From NCBI RefSeq assembly GCF_021869535.1, contig NW_026262659.1:7750001-7814000 (forward strand): a stretch of DNA of 64,000 nt, read 5' to 3'. Shown one piece after another: positions 1 through 10,884 of this stretch (the first letter of the stretch is position 1; each line of letters opens with the position of its first letter). This DNA is from Mytilus californianus (Eukaryota; Mollusca; Bivalvia; Mytilida; Mytilidae). The notes below the pieces were generated by a model. The model did not search any database, was not told the DNA's origin, and saw only the letters and a list, made by a program, of their open reading frames with translations. Made by a program: the position numbers and the translations under genes.

Positions 1-1106
1 ACAGTAACACATTGCTTAGGCTGAGGATGACAAGCACGACGCCTTCAAAGCGACAAAGTATTGAGCAAAAACGTATTGAATTCTATTTCACAATTCCACC
101 CAACAGAAAGTAATACTCTATTACACTCTCATGAAAAAAAAGTTCCACAGCAATATTATTTACCTACGAAAACATGTTTAACCCCACACGCCCCAGCCCA
201 TTAATAACATTGCTGAATAGTGATCCCCAGTCAGTAAGCTATAGATATAGATTTAAAGTCTAAGGTACGGACCATTTGATCTGAGGGGGCAGTCTTAGAT
301 TTTTAAGAGAAAAAATTCTGACCCTGATTTTTGCCTTAAACAAAAATTCTGGCCGTATCTGGATTGAAAACAATAATCTTGTCCACTTTTTTGCTATTAG
401 AAAAAAATGTTTTCAACAGAATTATTTAGCATTAAATGAACATGATGAATAAAAAACGGGCGTAATTTTTTTTGTTGGGGGGTTGCATGTGAATCCCATA
501 TCTGACCGGAATGTCTGTTTCGCCGAACTGATATACTGAATACTTTTTCAAGGCCCGACTGCATCCTGCCTGCTGGGTGTGGCCTATATGTCTCCATGTG
601 TCGACCGTCATTCACAACTTCATTGTCATTTCCGACTAATTCGTAGCCTTTGGTTGATTTGGAACCCCTCACTTCCCTTGTTGGGTAAAACATTTCAACC
701 AAACATTTGGATGAAAATTGCTTGTTTGTCTTTCTTCCTGTCGGTCGTATTGTAAATTTCATTGAATAGCTGTATATCTTGTTTACAACAAGAAATCTGT
801 GAGGTTATGCTAACTAACCATACAACAAACGATAATTTTCCATGTCCATTTTTTACTGACAAATCCCACATCAAATATATTAATTAGTACATAGCTTTGG
901 ATCCATCCAATCATTTCATAATAGACAATTGGTGGAGAGAATACGGCACCAAAAATGTCCAACCCCTACACTTTAACTATAAAATGCATTTTACACTTAT
1001 TTTATGTTTTTTAGCCAAAAAAAGGTCCAAAAATTTTTTCCTTTCCAAAATTCTGGATCCGCCCCTGGGACCTACCTATTGTATGTATTGTTGATATGTT
1101 TTCGTC
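1..1106. other. No gene recognised
   Basis: AT-rich sequence. One 121-codon minus-strand frame (762-397) is longer than most chance frames here but shows no motif I know and no splice context. Nothing else is supported. Confidence 0.5.
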
Positions 1107-1325
1107 CTGAAAGAGGGGTCAAAGATACCAGAGGGACATCCATACTCATAAATCGAAAATAAACTGACAACGCCATGGCTAAAAAAGAAAAAGACAAACA
1201 GACAAACAATAGTACACAAAACACAAAAAGAAAACTAAAGACTAAGCAACACAAACTCCACCATAAACTGGGGGTGATCTCAGGTGCTCCGGAAGGGTAA
1301 GCAGATCCTGCTCCACATGCTGAAC
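1107..1325 (-). repeat. Tail family A (retroelement 3' end)
   Basis: The reverse complement carries GGAGCAGGATCTGCTTACCC, then the GCCATGGCGTTGTCAGTTT-type core and a T-C-T-T-T-G-A-C-C-C-C-T-C-T-T-T end. Full-length versions of this tail follow reverse-transcriptase fragments at 22735 and 38200. A short second repeat (ATTTGCCACTGGACG type) abuts it at 1333-1385. Confidence 0.7.
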
Positions 1326-1565
1326 ATGCATGAAATATTTGCCACTGGACGATAAGCAACCAACAATCAATCAATCAGTCCTTATCATGACAATGCTTTC
1401 AGTCTTGTTATCATTATTTTATACGATTGATTATTTAACAGTTGATAGCTACAAGACGATATCTATTTTTGTTTCTTTAAAGTCAATTCCGTGGAAATTC
1501 ACTTTATCTGGCTCTTTTCTTAGTTACATCACTTAGAATCGACAAATACAACGATTGACACGCGT

Positions 1566-1900
1566 TTGGAATACCACATAAAGATCAAATTATTATCATT
1601 TTGCAAAAATATCAGTGAAAAAGACTTATTACTTAAAACCTTTAATAAATTCTTCAATAGATATAAAGATTTGGTTTTGAAGTTTGGTTGTACCTGTAAA
1701 ATACTTATTTCAAACGGGATAGCACATCCTCAATTTTACGGAGATGTTGTTTACCGAGCCCGGAAATTTAGAAACGATCCGGGTAAACTTATCGATCCTT
1801 TAAATAAAATTATTCTATAAGGTTACCAATTCAACACTGTCATGAGATCTTTGAATATTGTTTTATTGGTATTAATATTGATTTTGTTATCAGTAAATTA
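1566..1900 (+). pseudogene. Reverse-transcriptase retroelement, 3' coding remnant
   Basis: The frame from 1566 reads EKDLLLKTFNKFFNRYKDLV and then IAHPQFYGDVVYRARKFRND to a stop at 1820, and the frame resumes after the stop. I recognise the A-H-P-x-F-Y-G-D-x-V-Y-R-x-R-K pattern from retroelement polyproteins common in bivalve genomes; the class (Penelope-like or other non-LTR) is uncertain. The 5' part is missing. The copy runs on into its own 3' tail. Confidence 0.5.
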
Positions 1901-2650
1901 AAATCAAACTTAATATTATTTTTATATACATATGCACATTCAGGGCTCTACGATATGTCGATACCTGTATCTTGGCATTGCACAAGGTCATGTTTTTATC
2001 TGACTGCTTATGACGTCTTTAAACTAAATCCATTGGATGTTGGATGTATACTGAATGATATTTTAGTCTTAGATTTTATTAGTTGTTATTGGCTTTGAAC
2101 TAGCTGTCAGTAATTGCGAGAACTCTCAGATCTGTATTTAGTGTATTTTTGTTGTGGGGATTTATAAGTACCCGTCTACGTTCACTGTGTTTTTGTTACA
2201 TGTATGTCTATTTCTATCTATCTGATGAGTTAAGCCTTTTTCAAATGATTTTTATAGTTTGTTCTTATGTTGTATTGTAAAACCACTGTCCCAGGCTATG
2301 GGGGGGGGGGGGGGGGGGGGTTGGCGCTTACAAACGAGTTTAACACCGCCACATCATGTATGTGCCTGTCCCAAGTCAGGAGCCTGTAATTCAGTGGTTG
2401 TCGTTTGTTGCTGTGTAACATTTTTGTTTTCCGTTCATTATTTTGTACATAAATTAAGCAATTAGTTTTCTCGTTTGAATTATTTTACTATTGTCATTTC
2501 GGGCCCTTTTATAGCTGACTATGCAGTGTGGGCTTTGCTCATTGTTGAAGGCCGTATGGTAACCTATAGTTGTTTATTTCCGTGTCATTTGGTCTATTGT
2601 GGAGAGTTGTCTCATTGGCAATCATACCACATCTTCTTTTTATATTATGT
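1901..2650 (+). repeat. 3' UTR and tail of the retroelement (tail family B)
   Basis: Non-coding continuation of the remnant upstream. It ends in the most frequent short repeat of the window: GCAATCATACCACATCTTCT after G-A-G-A-G-T-T-G-T-C-T-C-A-T-T-G. It links that short repeat to a reverse-transcriptase element. A 21-G run (2300-2320) interrupts it. Confidence 0.6.
2300..2320 (+). repeat. Poly-G run, 21 nt
   Basis: Uninterrupted guanine run inside the tail-B copy where other copies have a short G-rich stretch, suggesting slippage expansion. Similar runs lie at 9818-9831 (14 G) and 51201-51229 (29 G). Confidence 0.95.
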
Positions 2651-2682
2651 CATTAAAAATTGCAACATTTTATCAATATTAA

Positions 2683-2862
2683 AAAAGGAGATGTGGTATG
2701 ATTGCTAATGAGACGACTATCCATCAGAGTCCAAATAAAGTGGATGTTATCAATTATAGGCCACCACACGGCCTTCAACAATGAGAAAATCCCATACCGT
2801 ATTGTCGGTTATAAAAGGCCCCGAGGTAAAATGTGAATCAATTCAAACGAGAAAACATACGG
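2683..2862 (-). repeat. Tail family B, inverted next to the first copy
   Basis: Starts GGAGATGTGGTATGATTGCT and includes the A-C-G-G-C-C-T-T-C-A-A-C-A-A-T-G-A-G segment and AAAAGGCCCCGAGG. It faces the 1901-2650 copy tail to tail with about 35 bp between. Confidence 0.75.
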
Positions 2863-5800
2863 CCTTATTTATTTACGAAAATATAAGACATTGTTAATTA
2901 GTGCTTTCCAGAAAAAAAGAATATCTTGGGGTGGAAACGACAGGTAAAGTTAGATGTAAAACCAAGTACATGCAAAATAAAGAAACATCCACATTTTTAT
3001 TTACCTGATGAACTTTATGAATCTATTTTATCATGTTTATAGGATGTTCAGCAAGGAGTGTTTTGTCTTTCCAGACAAAAATAATTTATATGTATCATTA
3101 AAAATATATGGTAATACATGTAGTCAAATTGGTACATGTAGGTAACAGTCTAGAATTTAATGAAACTAATGTTATTATGATTTATGAAAATCATTTTTAT
3201 GACAATTTATGTCAGTTTATATACCGTAAAAGCAGACAAACTGACTGCAAACCTGGCAGGTCTCGTAAAAGCAGACTGCTTAATTCATTCAAAAGTGTGG
3301 TACCAGTAGGTTAAATTTCCAGGCAGTCTTGTAGAAGCAGATTGATTTCCTTAATCCTATAAACTGGGTAGGTAAACCCTTCATTCAGGTAATACACTTT
3401 TAGATATATTTCTATCTACAAGCTGAGGAATAATTTTCAAGTCATTCACACACATGAAGAAAAGGAAACCAAAGGAAGGATAACTTTCAAGATTACAATT
3501 TTAACTATGAATTTACGTGTCGCCAATAACACTGATTTTGAGAACCGCCACTTGAAGACGGCAACTCTTCAACTGCAGTTCTGCTATTCCTTAAGTTTAA
3601 TCAAAGTTGAACATTACAAATATATTAACATGACCGTCCTTACAAAAATGATCCGATAAATTTCATGTTGGACAGCTGTTTTAGTTATAAAGACACAAGA
3701 ATATGTTTTACACTTTATTTCTCAAAACATTATGCAACAAAACAACCTTTATCTCCCGATAGTAGGATATACAAAAATTGGCTGAAAAATTAAGAAGTCC
3801 AAACATAAAAAAAATAGGCAACACTTCCTCACTCCTACAATGTAATTTCCAGGCCAAACAGATGAGAATCGAGAAAGAAAACGACAGGTGAGTGATAGGT
3901 TCATTTATATAACAAGAGGCTATACACCATCTCGTGCCTATGATAGAATATGGAAAAAAGTACGCACCTTATCCTTGTCCTCAATGGTAAATATAGTACA
4001 ATCGTAGACTTCTAATACAATATTTCAATGGCACAAAAAAAGTCGTGACCTGGAAACGAAAGACAGAAAACTGTAAAAAGTGAAAAATCCTAAATACTGC
4101 AACAATATTATCGAACTGTAAATGGCTCTTGGAACGTTTCACTATAGAATAAAGAAAAATGAATAATGGACGTACTTCAGCGCGGTAGAATAAAACGTTT
4201 CAAAACTTTCTTTAATTTCTTTTATGGTAAACAAAAACAAATCAGAAATTTCAAATGTCTCACTAAGAAGGAACAAATCATGTTTAAAAGACAACAATTT
4301 ATAACTTAGTTTTTGGGATTTGACTACTTGACAACATACAAGTCGACTAGCATTGAATGTTTAATGTATGGTAGTTTCGAGTGCAAGCAACTTTATGAAC
4401 AAAATTTCCTAACACTATCAAAATACTTTTAAAAAAATCAGCTTTCTATATTTACTGACATCAAAAGAAAATATATTATCATGAATAAAATATATTTTGT
4501 AAATAGCAGATGATTAAATGTCTCGATTTGTATATGTATTCAAACATAGCTTCCGGGGGTAATACGTTTGAAACATATTTTCCGTTTATTGTATCCGTCG
4601 AAATCTAAAACGGAAAAAATAATCACACAAACGAATTTTGTTTAACGTACATGTATGAGTAAAGTTTCTTTGCTCTTATCTTATGTTTTAAGACGTCTAA
4701 GAAGTCAGCCCTATTATCTAGGTAAGCTTAATCATACATCTTTCTCACATACGACGAATAATCCAACTAAATTATCATAAATTTTGTGAAATCAATGTGT
4801 TTAAACTTCAAGGACTTTTGATAATATGATGCAGGTTTTCTACCTGATGATCTCTCCAATGTTATAATTTGGTGCATGTTTGTTTTATTTATCATTAATC
4901 TTTTCGGTTATCAGATAAACATATTGGCGGGAAATCGCATGCTTCTTTTTTGTCCAATAGTAAGCTATGTTAACAGACAAAATAATGTTATAGCTAATGG
5001 TGTCAGACAAACCAGATGATGTTTTCACTCATGTCATGACACTTGCCTGAATTTGTCTTCTAAATCGATTTGATCATCGGTAAACTACTGTTGCCTATAT
5101 TTGTTATACTTACACTGACCTTTTGGGGAATATTTACTCTTAGAATAAAAAATGACGATATAAATAGATCATTATCCTGACAAAGGGAACGTATCTACGG
5201 TATGGGTTTTTATCATTGTTGAAGGCCGTACTGTTGCCTATAATTACTTTTATCATATACTTATAGTAAATAACTTGTAATTTTTACAGTATGATAACAG
5301 CATTAAATTTACGTGAATTCCATATTTTCCGAATTCCTGTTTAGCGGGCTGACATGAAAAATTTATCACATGCTTCAGCTATTATCACATGCCTTTTCGT
5401 AACGTTATCGCATGGCATTCTGGTGTTACTCGGCAAATTCCGGAAAATACACCTCAATGGTACGGTTTCAGTGAAAAACATAACAAAGTATGATACAAAA
5501 CAATTATTAGGAAACAGGAAAATATATTATGTAAAAAGCCAAAAAACAAATGATACAATAAATGCATTTTCAAAGTTTCCATCATAATTTAGAAAGTTTC
5601 TTTACAAAATTGTTGTTGACCTTTCCAAACAGTGTTCATTATGTTTTGTTGATTTTTTTTATCATCAATATAAAAATATATTATACTGTTGTTTTTCTCC
5701 TAAATTGAGGCATATGATAGAAAGATTTCATATCGGATGTATTACATTTATCGTCCGTCGTCCGTAAACCTTTCACTTTTTGAACTTCTACTTGAGAACC

Positions 5801-6219
5801 ACTTAACAGGATCAATATATTAAATTATCCACTTCATTTAAACTCTGGTGGATAGTTGTCTCATTGGCAATCATACTACATCTCATTATTGTAACAAAGT
5901 ATAATTAACTTTGAATGAAAAGTGTATGTTTAATATGGATGAACTCTAGCATCGCTAACCAGCTTATCTCTCCCTCTAATTGTCGTATAACGAATTCAGA
6001 TATTTTCTTTAAAGAAGCTGCACTTGGTGTCCACACTTTAATCCTTATGTTTGGTCACTGGATAACTTGGTCAAAGTATCAAATTTAACAATTTATAGCC
6101 TGTGGGTAAATAAAAACATAGCTTGTCGAATAATTCAACTTTTTACATACAGTAAAGTTACACAAAATGAACATATGAAGTACATTTCATGTCAACACAA
6201 AAGTGCTGCTTACAGGTCC
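2863..6219. other. Gene-free upstream stretch
   Basis: Mostly unique-looking AT-rich DNA with two small tail-B fragments (about 5207-5250 and 5836-5882, plus strand). An exon-like interval at 3852-3888 has plausible AG and GT borders but no family match. No gene is supported. Confidence 0.45.
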
Positions 6220-6440
6220 GGTTATACCCTCGGAAACCAAACGCCCACCAGTAGTGTCATCTCTCCATTGGTTGTAAAATCTCATCATAGATACCAGGCT
6301 TATAGTTTGGTACGTCGGACGTGCGTTTCGTCTTTATAAGACTAATTAGTGGCGCTCGAGTCAAACCAATTAGAAGGCCAAATTAAGTACGTACATTTTG
6401 TAGTTAAAGAGCATTAAAACCCCGAAAATTCCAAAAATGT
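6220..6440 (+). repeat. Interspersed repeat family E
   Basis: Contains the core ATAGATACCAGGCTTATAGT followed by G-A-C-G-T-G-C-G-T-T-T-C-G-T-C-T and a G-T-G-G-C-G-C-T-C segment. Further copies lie at 6715-6794 joined to 7286-7375, and on the minus strand at 25240-25395 (GACGAAACGCGCGTCTGGCG). Confidence 0.65.
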
Positions 6441-6529
6441 TGTGCCAAATAACGCTAAGGCAGTCTAAATCTAGGGATGGAAAAACCTCAATGTTTCGAT
6501 AATTCATCATTTAATAAGCTCAGTTTTTG

Positions 6530-6660
6530 ATTTTCTATGTTGTTTTGTGTACTATTGTTTGTCTGTTTGTCTTTTTCTTTTTTAGCCATGGCATTGTCAG
6601 TTTATTTTCTACTTATGAATTTGAATGTCTCTTTGGTATCCTTCGCCTCTCTTTTACAAA
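6530..6660 (+). repeat. Tail family A, partial
   Basis: Contains TTAGCCATGGCATTGTCAGT and the following T-T-T-A-T-T-T-T-C-T-A-C-T-T-A-T-G segment, ending near a T/A run. The 5' part of the family is missing. Confidence 0.65.
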
Positions 6661-6794
6661 AAAAAAAATTGACATATCAATGAATTATTTCTTGTCAACA
6701 TAAATCTTCTGACTATTACTGGGCTGGTGGTATCCTCGGTGACAAAACGTTCACCAGCAGTGGTATCGACCCAGTGGTTGTAAAACTCAACATA

Positions 6795-7285
6795 GGACAA
6801 TTCAGACCAATCTTAAGACAACTCGTACCACTTTGGAAGACAACTCGGACCACTTTTAAAGACAACTCGGGCTCATCTGTCTAATTGATAAAGAAAACGG
6901 AAAAAATTAAGAAAGTTTTTTCTTTTAATTCTCACATTATCTTTATTTCTAAAAAAATATGAAACAAAATTATCGTTTAAAAAAATAGTTTGACTTGCAT
7001 TAAATCTAAAATTAGATTCACAGACATCCGTGTACTTAAAAGGTAGCCTAAGTGTTTTTCAAAAGAGTATTAAAACGAAACGTTTGAGAGTCTATACTTT
7101 GCAATGTTCGATTTAATTTCAAATGTATATGTATAAAACAACTTCAGTCAAATCTAGACAAAAACAATTATAAATCAGATTGAACGTTAACGCCACTGGT
7201 TTCACAAGTGTTTCAAGCTGGTCCGAGTCGTCTTTAAATTGGTCCGAGTTGACTTGGTTCGATTTGTCTTTAGTCCGAGTTGTCC
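6795..7285. mobile_element. Inverted-repeat element (MITE-like) inserted into a family E repeat
   Basis: The left end starts GGACAATTCAGACC with repeats of A-A-G-A-C-A-A-C-T-C-G-G-A-C-C-A, and the right end is its inverse, ending GGTCCGAGTTGTCC-like TTGTCC at 7285. The host repeat is continuous on either side (compare the uninterrupted copy near 6270-6300). C-T-C-A-A-C-A-T-A on the left and T-T-C-A-T-C-A-T-A on the right may be a decayed target duplication. No transposase frame inside. Confidence 0.6.
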
Positions 7286-7375
7286 TGATTTCATCATAAA
7301 TACCAGGCTTATAAAATGGTACGTAGACGTGCGTTTCGTCTACACAAGACTCATCAGTGGCGCTTGAATAAAAAT
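7286..7375 (+). repeat. Family E, 3' portion of the interrupted copy
   Basis: Contains ATACCAGGCTTATAAAATGG and GACGTGCGTTTCGTCTACAC. It is separated from its 5' portion (6715-6794, with G-T-A-T-C-C-T-C-G-G-T-G-A-C and CCAGCAGTGGTATCGACCCA) by the inserted element. Confidence 0.65.
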
Positions 7376-8257
7376 ACAATATTATGCATTCCTATGACGC
7401 ACATACACTGTATTAACCGAGATGTCGGACTTTTTAAGTGTGTCAGACTATTAGTGAGTCGAAAAAATGGAATGTCGGAATACCGGGGCTGTCCTAATTT
7501 TCATACTAGTGACCAGAATCAAACAAGAAGAGACAACTTTTAATACATATAATTCGTCCCTCCGAAAAAAATACTTTCTCTCTTAAGTAGCCTTTTAACT
7601 GTAGGTTGGACGAATTCTTAACATAAATTGTCAAATTACAAAGATAAAACTACACCTGTCATTTAATGTACAACTACCACACGTATTGCTTCCAAGATCT
7701 CAACAAAAAGAGGTTATTAAAGACCTTTACCCTCAGGAATATAAATTTGTAACCTCTCGATTGCTCTTGTACATCGCCCCATACAAATAAAGCCCCTCTG
7801 GGCATGTTATAACTGGAGACCTTGAACTAAGAAAGTTGCTAGCCAAAGTCCCAGAATATCAAATTATCTAGCCCATCCACTGCAAGGAAAAATTAAGGTT
7901 ACTGATGGATGCAGTTGAGGTATTTGCCTGAAAATCGGTAAAGCGCGAGCCAGATGAACCAAAACTGGACACTTTATCTGAATGGACCAAAGCTGTTTGG
8001 TAATGCATTCAGAATCGCATTCAAAACCTGCAAAGTACAACGAGCTACAGCTTTTTTCCATTTAAAGAAGCCTGAGATTGTGTATGCTTTGTTTCCTTTT
8101 CACGACTAAAATGGTGTTCCAGCAGACAAAGCATCAAACCATATTGTTTGTTATGAGATTTTAGAAAATCACAATCACATCTTTGGTGTTAGCACAAAAA
8201 GGTCAAAAATCGTTCATTTTTAAACTAGATACATAAACTATACAAAATAGATATAAG

Positions 8258-8625
8258 AAGATGTGGTATGAGTGCCAATGAGACAACTCTCCATCCAAGT
8301 CAAAATTTATAAAAGTAAACCATTATAGGTCAAAGTACGGTCTTCAACACGGAACATTGGCTCACACCAAACAGCAAGCTATAAAGGGCCCCAAAAATTA
8401 CTAGTGTAAATCCATTCAAACGGGAAAACCAACGGTCTAATCTATATAAAAAACGAGAAACGAGAAACACTTATGAACCACATCAACAAACGACAACTAC
8501 TGAACATCAGATTCCTGACTTAGGACAGGTGCAAACAATTGCAGCGGGTTTAAACGTTTTAATGGTACCAAACCTTCACCCTTTTTCTGAAACAATAGTG
8601 TAACATCACAACATAGAAAGATACA
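8258..8625 (-). repeat. Tail family B, variant subfamily
   Basis: Begins AGAAGATGTGGTATGAGTGC and includes the diagnostic C-A-A-C-A-C-G-G and GGCTCACACC segments. A second copy of the same subfamily is at 53715-53925, so this variant spread separately from the main tail-B group. Confidence 0.65.
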
Positions 8626-8694
8626 CTATAATTTTTTAAATTTTAGTTCATTTATATGTTTTGGAGTTTAGTATGACGTCCATTTTCACTGAAC

Positions 8695-8860
8695 TAGTAC
8701 ACATTTTTGTTTAGGGGCCAGCTGAAGCCCGCCTCCGGGTGCGGGATTTTCTCGCTGTGTTGAAGACCCATTGGTAGCCTTCGGCTGTTTTCTGCTCTAT
8801 GGTGAGGTTGTTGTCTCTTTGACACATTCCCCATTTCCATTCTCAATTTTAATTCATTCT
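8695..8860 (+). repeat. Interspersed repeat family C
   Basis: Contains GCCCGCCTCCGGGTGCGGGA and GTTGTCTCTTTGACACATTC, ending in C-C-C-A-T-T-T-C-C-A-T-T-C-T-C-A. A minus-strand copy lies at 13050-13185 in lipoxygenase intron 1. Confidence 0.7.
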
Positions 8861-9019
8861 TTTTACAGTTTTGCCAAATTATCTATCTAGCATAAGTAAC
8901 AAACTTAATTTTGTATTCAGACATTGTAAAAATAGCCAATACATATAATTTTAATGAAAATGAAAAGTATCATATACATTCATATATCTCTGGTCGAATT
9001 GATTGGACGAAAAAACTCA

Positions 9020-9335
9020 TTAAATATACATATCCCGCAAACATGTTTAACTCCGCCACATGATGTAGGAGCCTGCAATTCAGTGGTTGTCGTTTGTTGC
9101 TGTATATTATATTTGTTTTTCGTTCATTGTTTTGTACATGAATAAGGCCGTTAGTTTTTGTCGTTTGAATTATTTTACAATTGTCATTTCGGGGCCTTTT
9201 GTAGCTGACTATGCGGTATGGGTTTTGTTCATTGCTGAAGGTCATACGGTGACCTATAGTTGTTAACTTCTATGTCATTTGGTCTCTGGTGGAGTGTTGT
9301 CTCATTGGCAATTATACCACATCTTCTAATTTTTT
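9020..9335 (+). repeat. Tail family B
   Basis: Runs from AACTCCGCCACATGATGTAG through CAGTGGTTGTCGTTTGTTGC to the terminal A-T-T-G-G-C-A-A-T-T-A-T-A-C-C-A-C-A-T-C-T-T-C. Middle portion lacks about 20 bp compared with other copies. Confidence 0.7.
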
Positions 9336-10413
9336 TTATATACGTCTGTTAAGTTTTTAAAGCATTGTCTAGGAATGTATATAGAGAAAATTACGAATCT
9401 TTGCAGTGAAGAACTTTGACATTGAAAAGTCATTGAGCTTCCTGTTTGTGTCCATGATATTATTACTAGAAGATTTTTTAATTTCTTCTACAACTAACAT
9501 TAAAGAAAACAATTGATGCAATGAACTGTCTGAAATATATTTTGACATTTTGCTGCATAGTTAGATCAGCAATTTCCCTATTCATATACTTTTCAGTCAT
9601 CATGCAAAGCGAAAGATGAATGCTTAAAATTGTATCCGTAAAAAGAATCATACTACTATTTACAATTGTTTTTCATTTTGAAGAATTCGTCTTATAAAAG
9701 CAACATACGATTATACTGCAAATTCCTATTGTTACATTTAAATATTTGATTACAGGGTTATATTCAATGTGTCGGCTCTAACATGGTCAAATCCGACTTG
9801 CGACTTAAGTGGGAAAAGGGGGGGGGGGGGGATGTCGGTCAACATTATGGACGATAATCTCATTTAAAATTATCTGTGACCTTTATAAATGTTCAAAACC
9901 GTTTTATTTTACTGTTTTATTTGCTTAAAAGTTAACGGTTAACCTGAGACAATTTTTAAACGTGACCTTGTGACCTAAGGGGTATACCTACTGGAGCCCC
10001 TTCAAGAGGAACTGATGCATTTTTTATACTTCTACTTTATAAGCTTTCTACAGTTTACTATATACACGTTTGCATATTAAGTTAATTAGGAAATAGGTGT
10101 AATAGAAATTTAACCACGAAAAAGTACAAGATATAATTGTATTACACATTCGTTTATATGTTATACATTTTGTAAATTATAGAATATATTGATTTTGTTG
10201 TTTACAGATATTAAATAAATAAATCTGCGACAGACAAAATGTACTAAGATCATACACGATCTATTTATTTTTTTAAACACTTGAAAAATGTATGCTTTTT
10301 CAAGCGAATATTATGTGTCACATTTTTAAGTGTATTTTCGAATAAGGTAATGTTGATTACTCAAGCATATCAAATGCACATATTTTACTCCGGTTTGTTT
10401 TTTTAATGTACAG
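9336..10413. other. Upstream of the lipoxygenase coding start
   Basis: AT-rich DNA with a 14-G run at 9818-9831. The acceptor ending at 10413 implies a further 5' exon somewhere upstream, which I could not locate. No TATA box or other promoter element is convincing. Confidence 0.4.
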
Positions 10414-10425
10414 ATCAGCTGCGAT

Positions 10426-10884
10426 ATGGTTTCCTACAAGATAACGGTGAAAACTGGAGACAAAAAGGGAGCTGGAACAGATGCTAATGTTTATATAATA
10501 CTTCATGGAAAAGGTATCCAGACAAACAAGCAGACTCTTGATACCTTTTTTAAAAATGATTTCGAAAGAGGTAATATTGATAACTATTCTGTTGATTCTG
10601 AAGTCAACATACCAGAAGTGCAAAGAATTGAGTTGTGGCGAGACGCATATGGTTTGTTCAGCAACTGGTATTTAGATTGGATTGAAGTTACCAATTTGGC
10701 AACCAACATCACATCAATATTCCCAGCAATGAAATGGATCAAAGAGAACCAGCGTTACTTTTTCAATCACATTGACACATGTTTGCCACAAGACGATCCA
10801 TTCAAAGAAATGAGAATTGTAGAGCTTCAGAACATACAGAGAGATTATCAACTTCAAGTTAAGGTACCTGGATTACCTGCGCAG
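10426..10884 (+). CDS. Lipoxygenase exon 1: PLAT domain
   Basis: This exon encodes residues 1-153. It opens [20 protein letters not shown], the typical first strand of an invertebrate lipoxygenase PLAT domain, and includes [20 protein letters not shown], the domain's conserved second half. Residues from about 120 on begin the linker to the catalytic domain (Y-F-F, then D-T-C-L-P). The donor is CAG|GTAAGG, phase 0. The ATG sits 12 nt after a good acceptor (TTTTTTAATGTACAG, exon edge 10414), and those 12 nt are in frame with no stop. The same exon could therefore carry the end of a 5' UTR or, less likely, continue an upstream coding exon. GCGATATGG is an acceptable start context. Confidence 0.92.

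Noticed and set aside
3852-3888. Possible extra 5' exon of lipoxygenase
   Set aside because: It has AG and GT borders but encodes no recognised sequence, and the protein is already full length without it.
1-10413. Catalase-like allene oxide synthase domain upstream, as in coral fusion lipoxygenases
   Set aside because: No catalase-type motif was seen in any frame I inspected, and exon 1 has a good start at the PLAT domain. A distant exon outside the window cannot be excluded.
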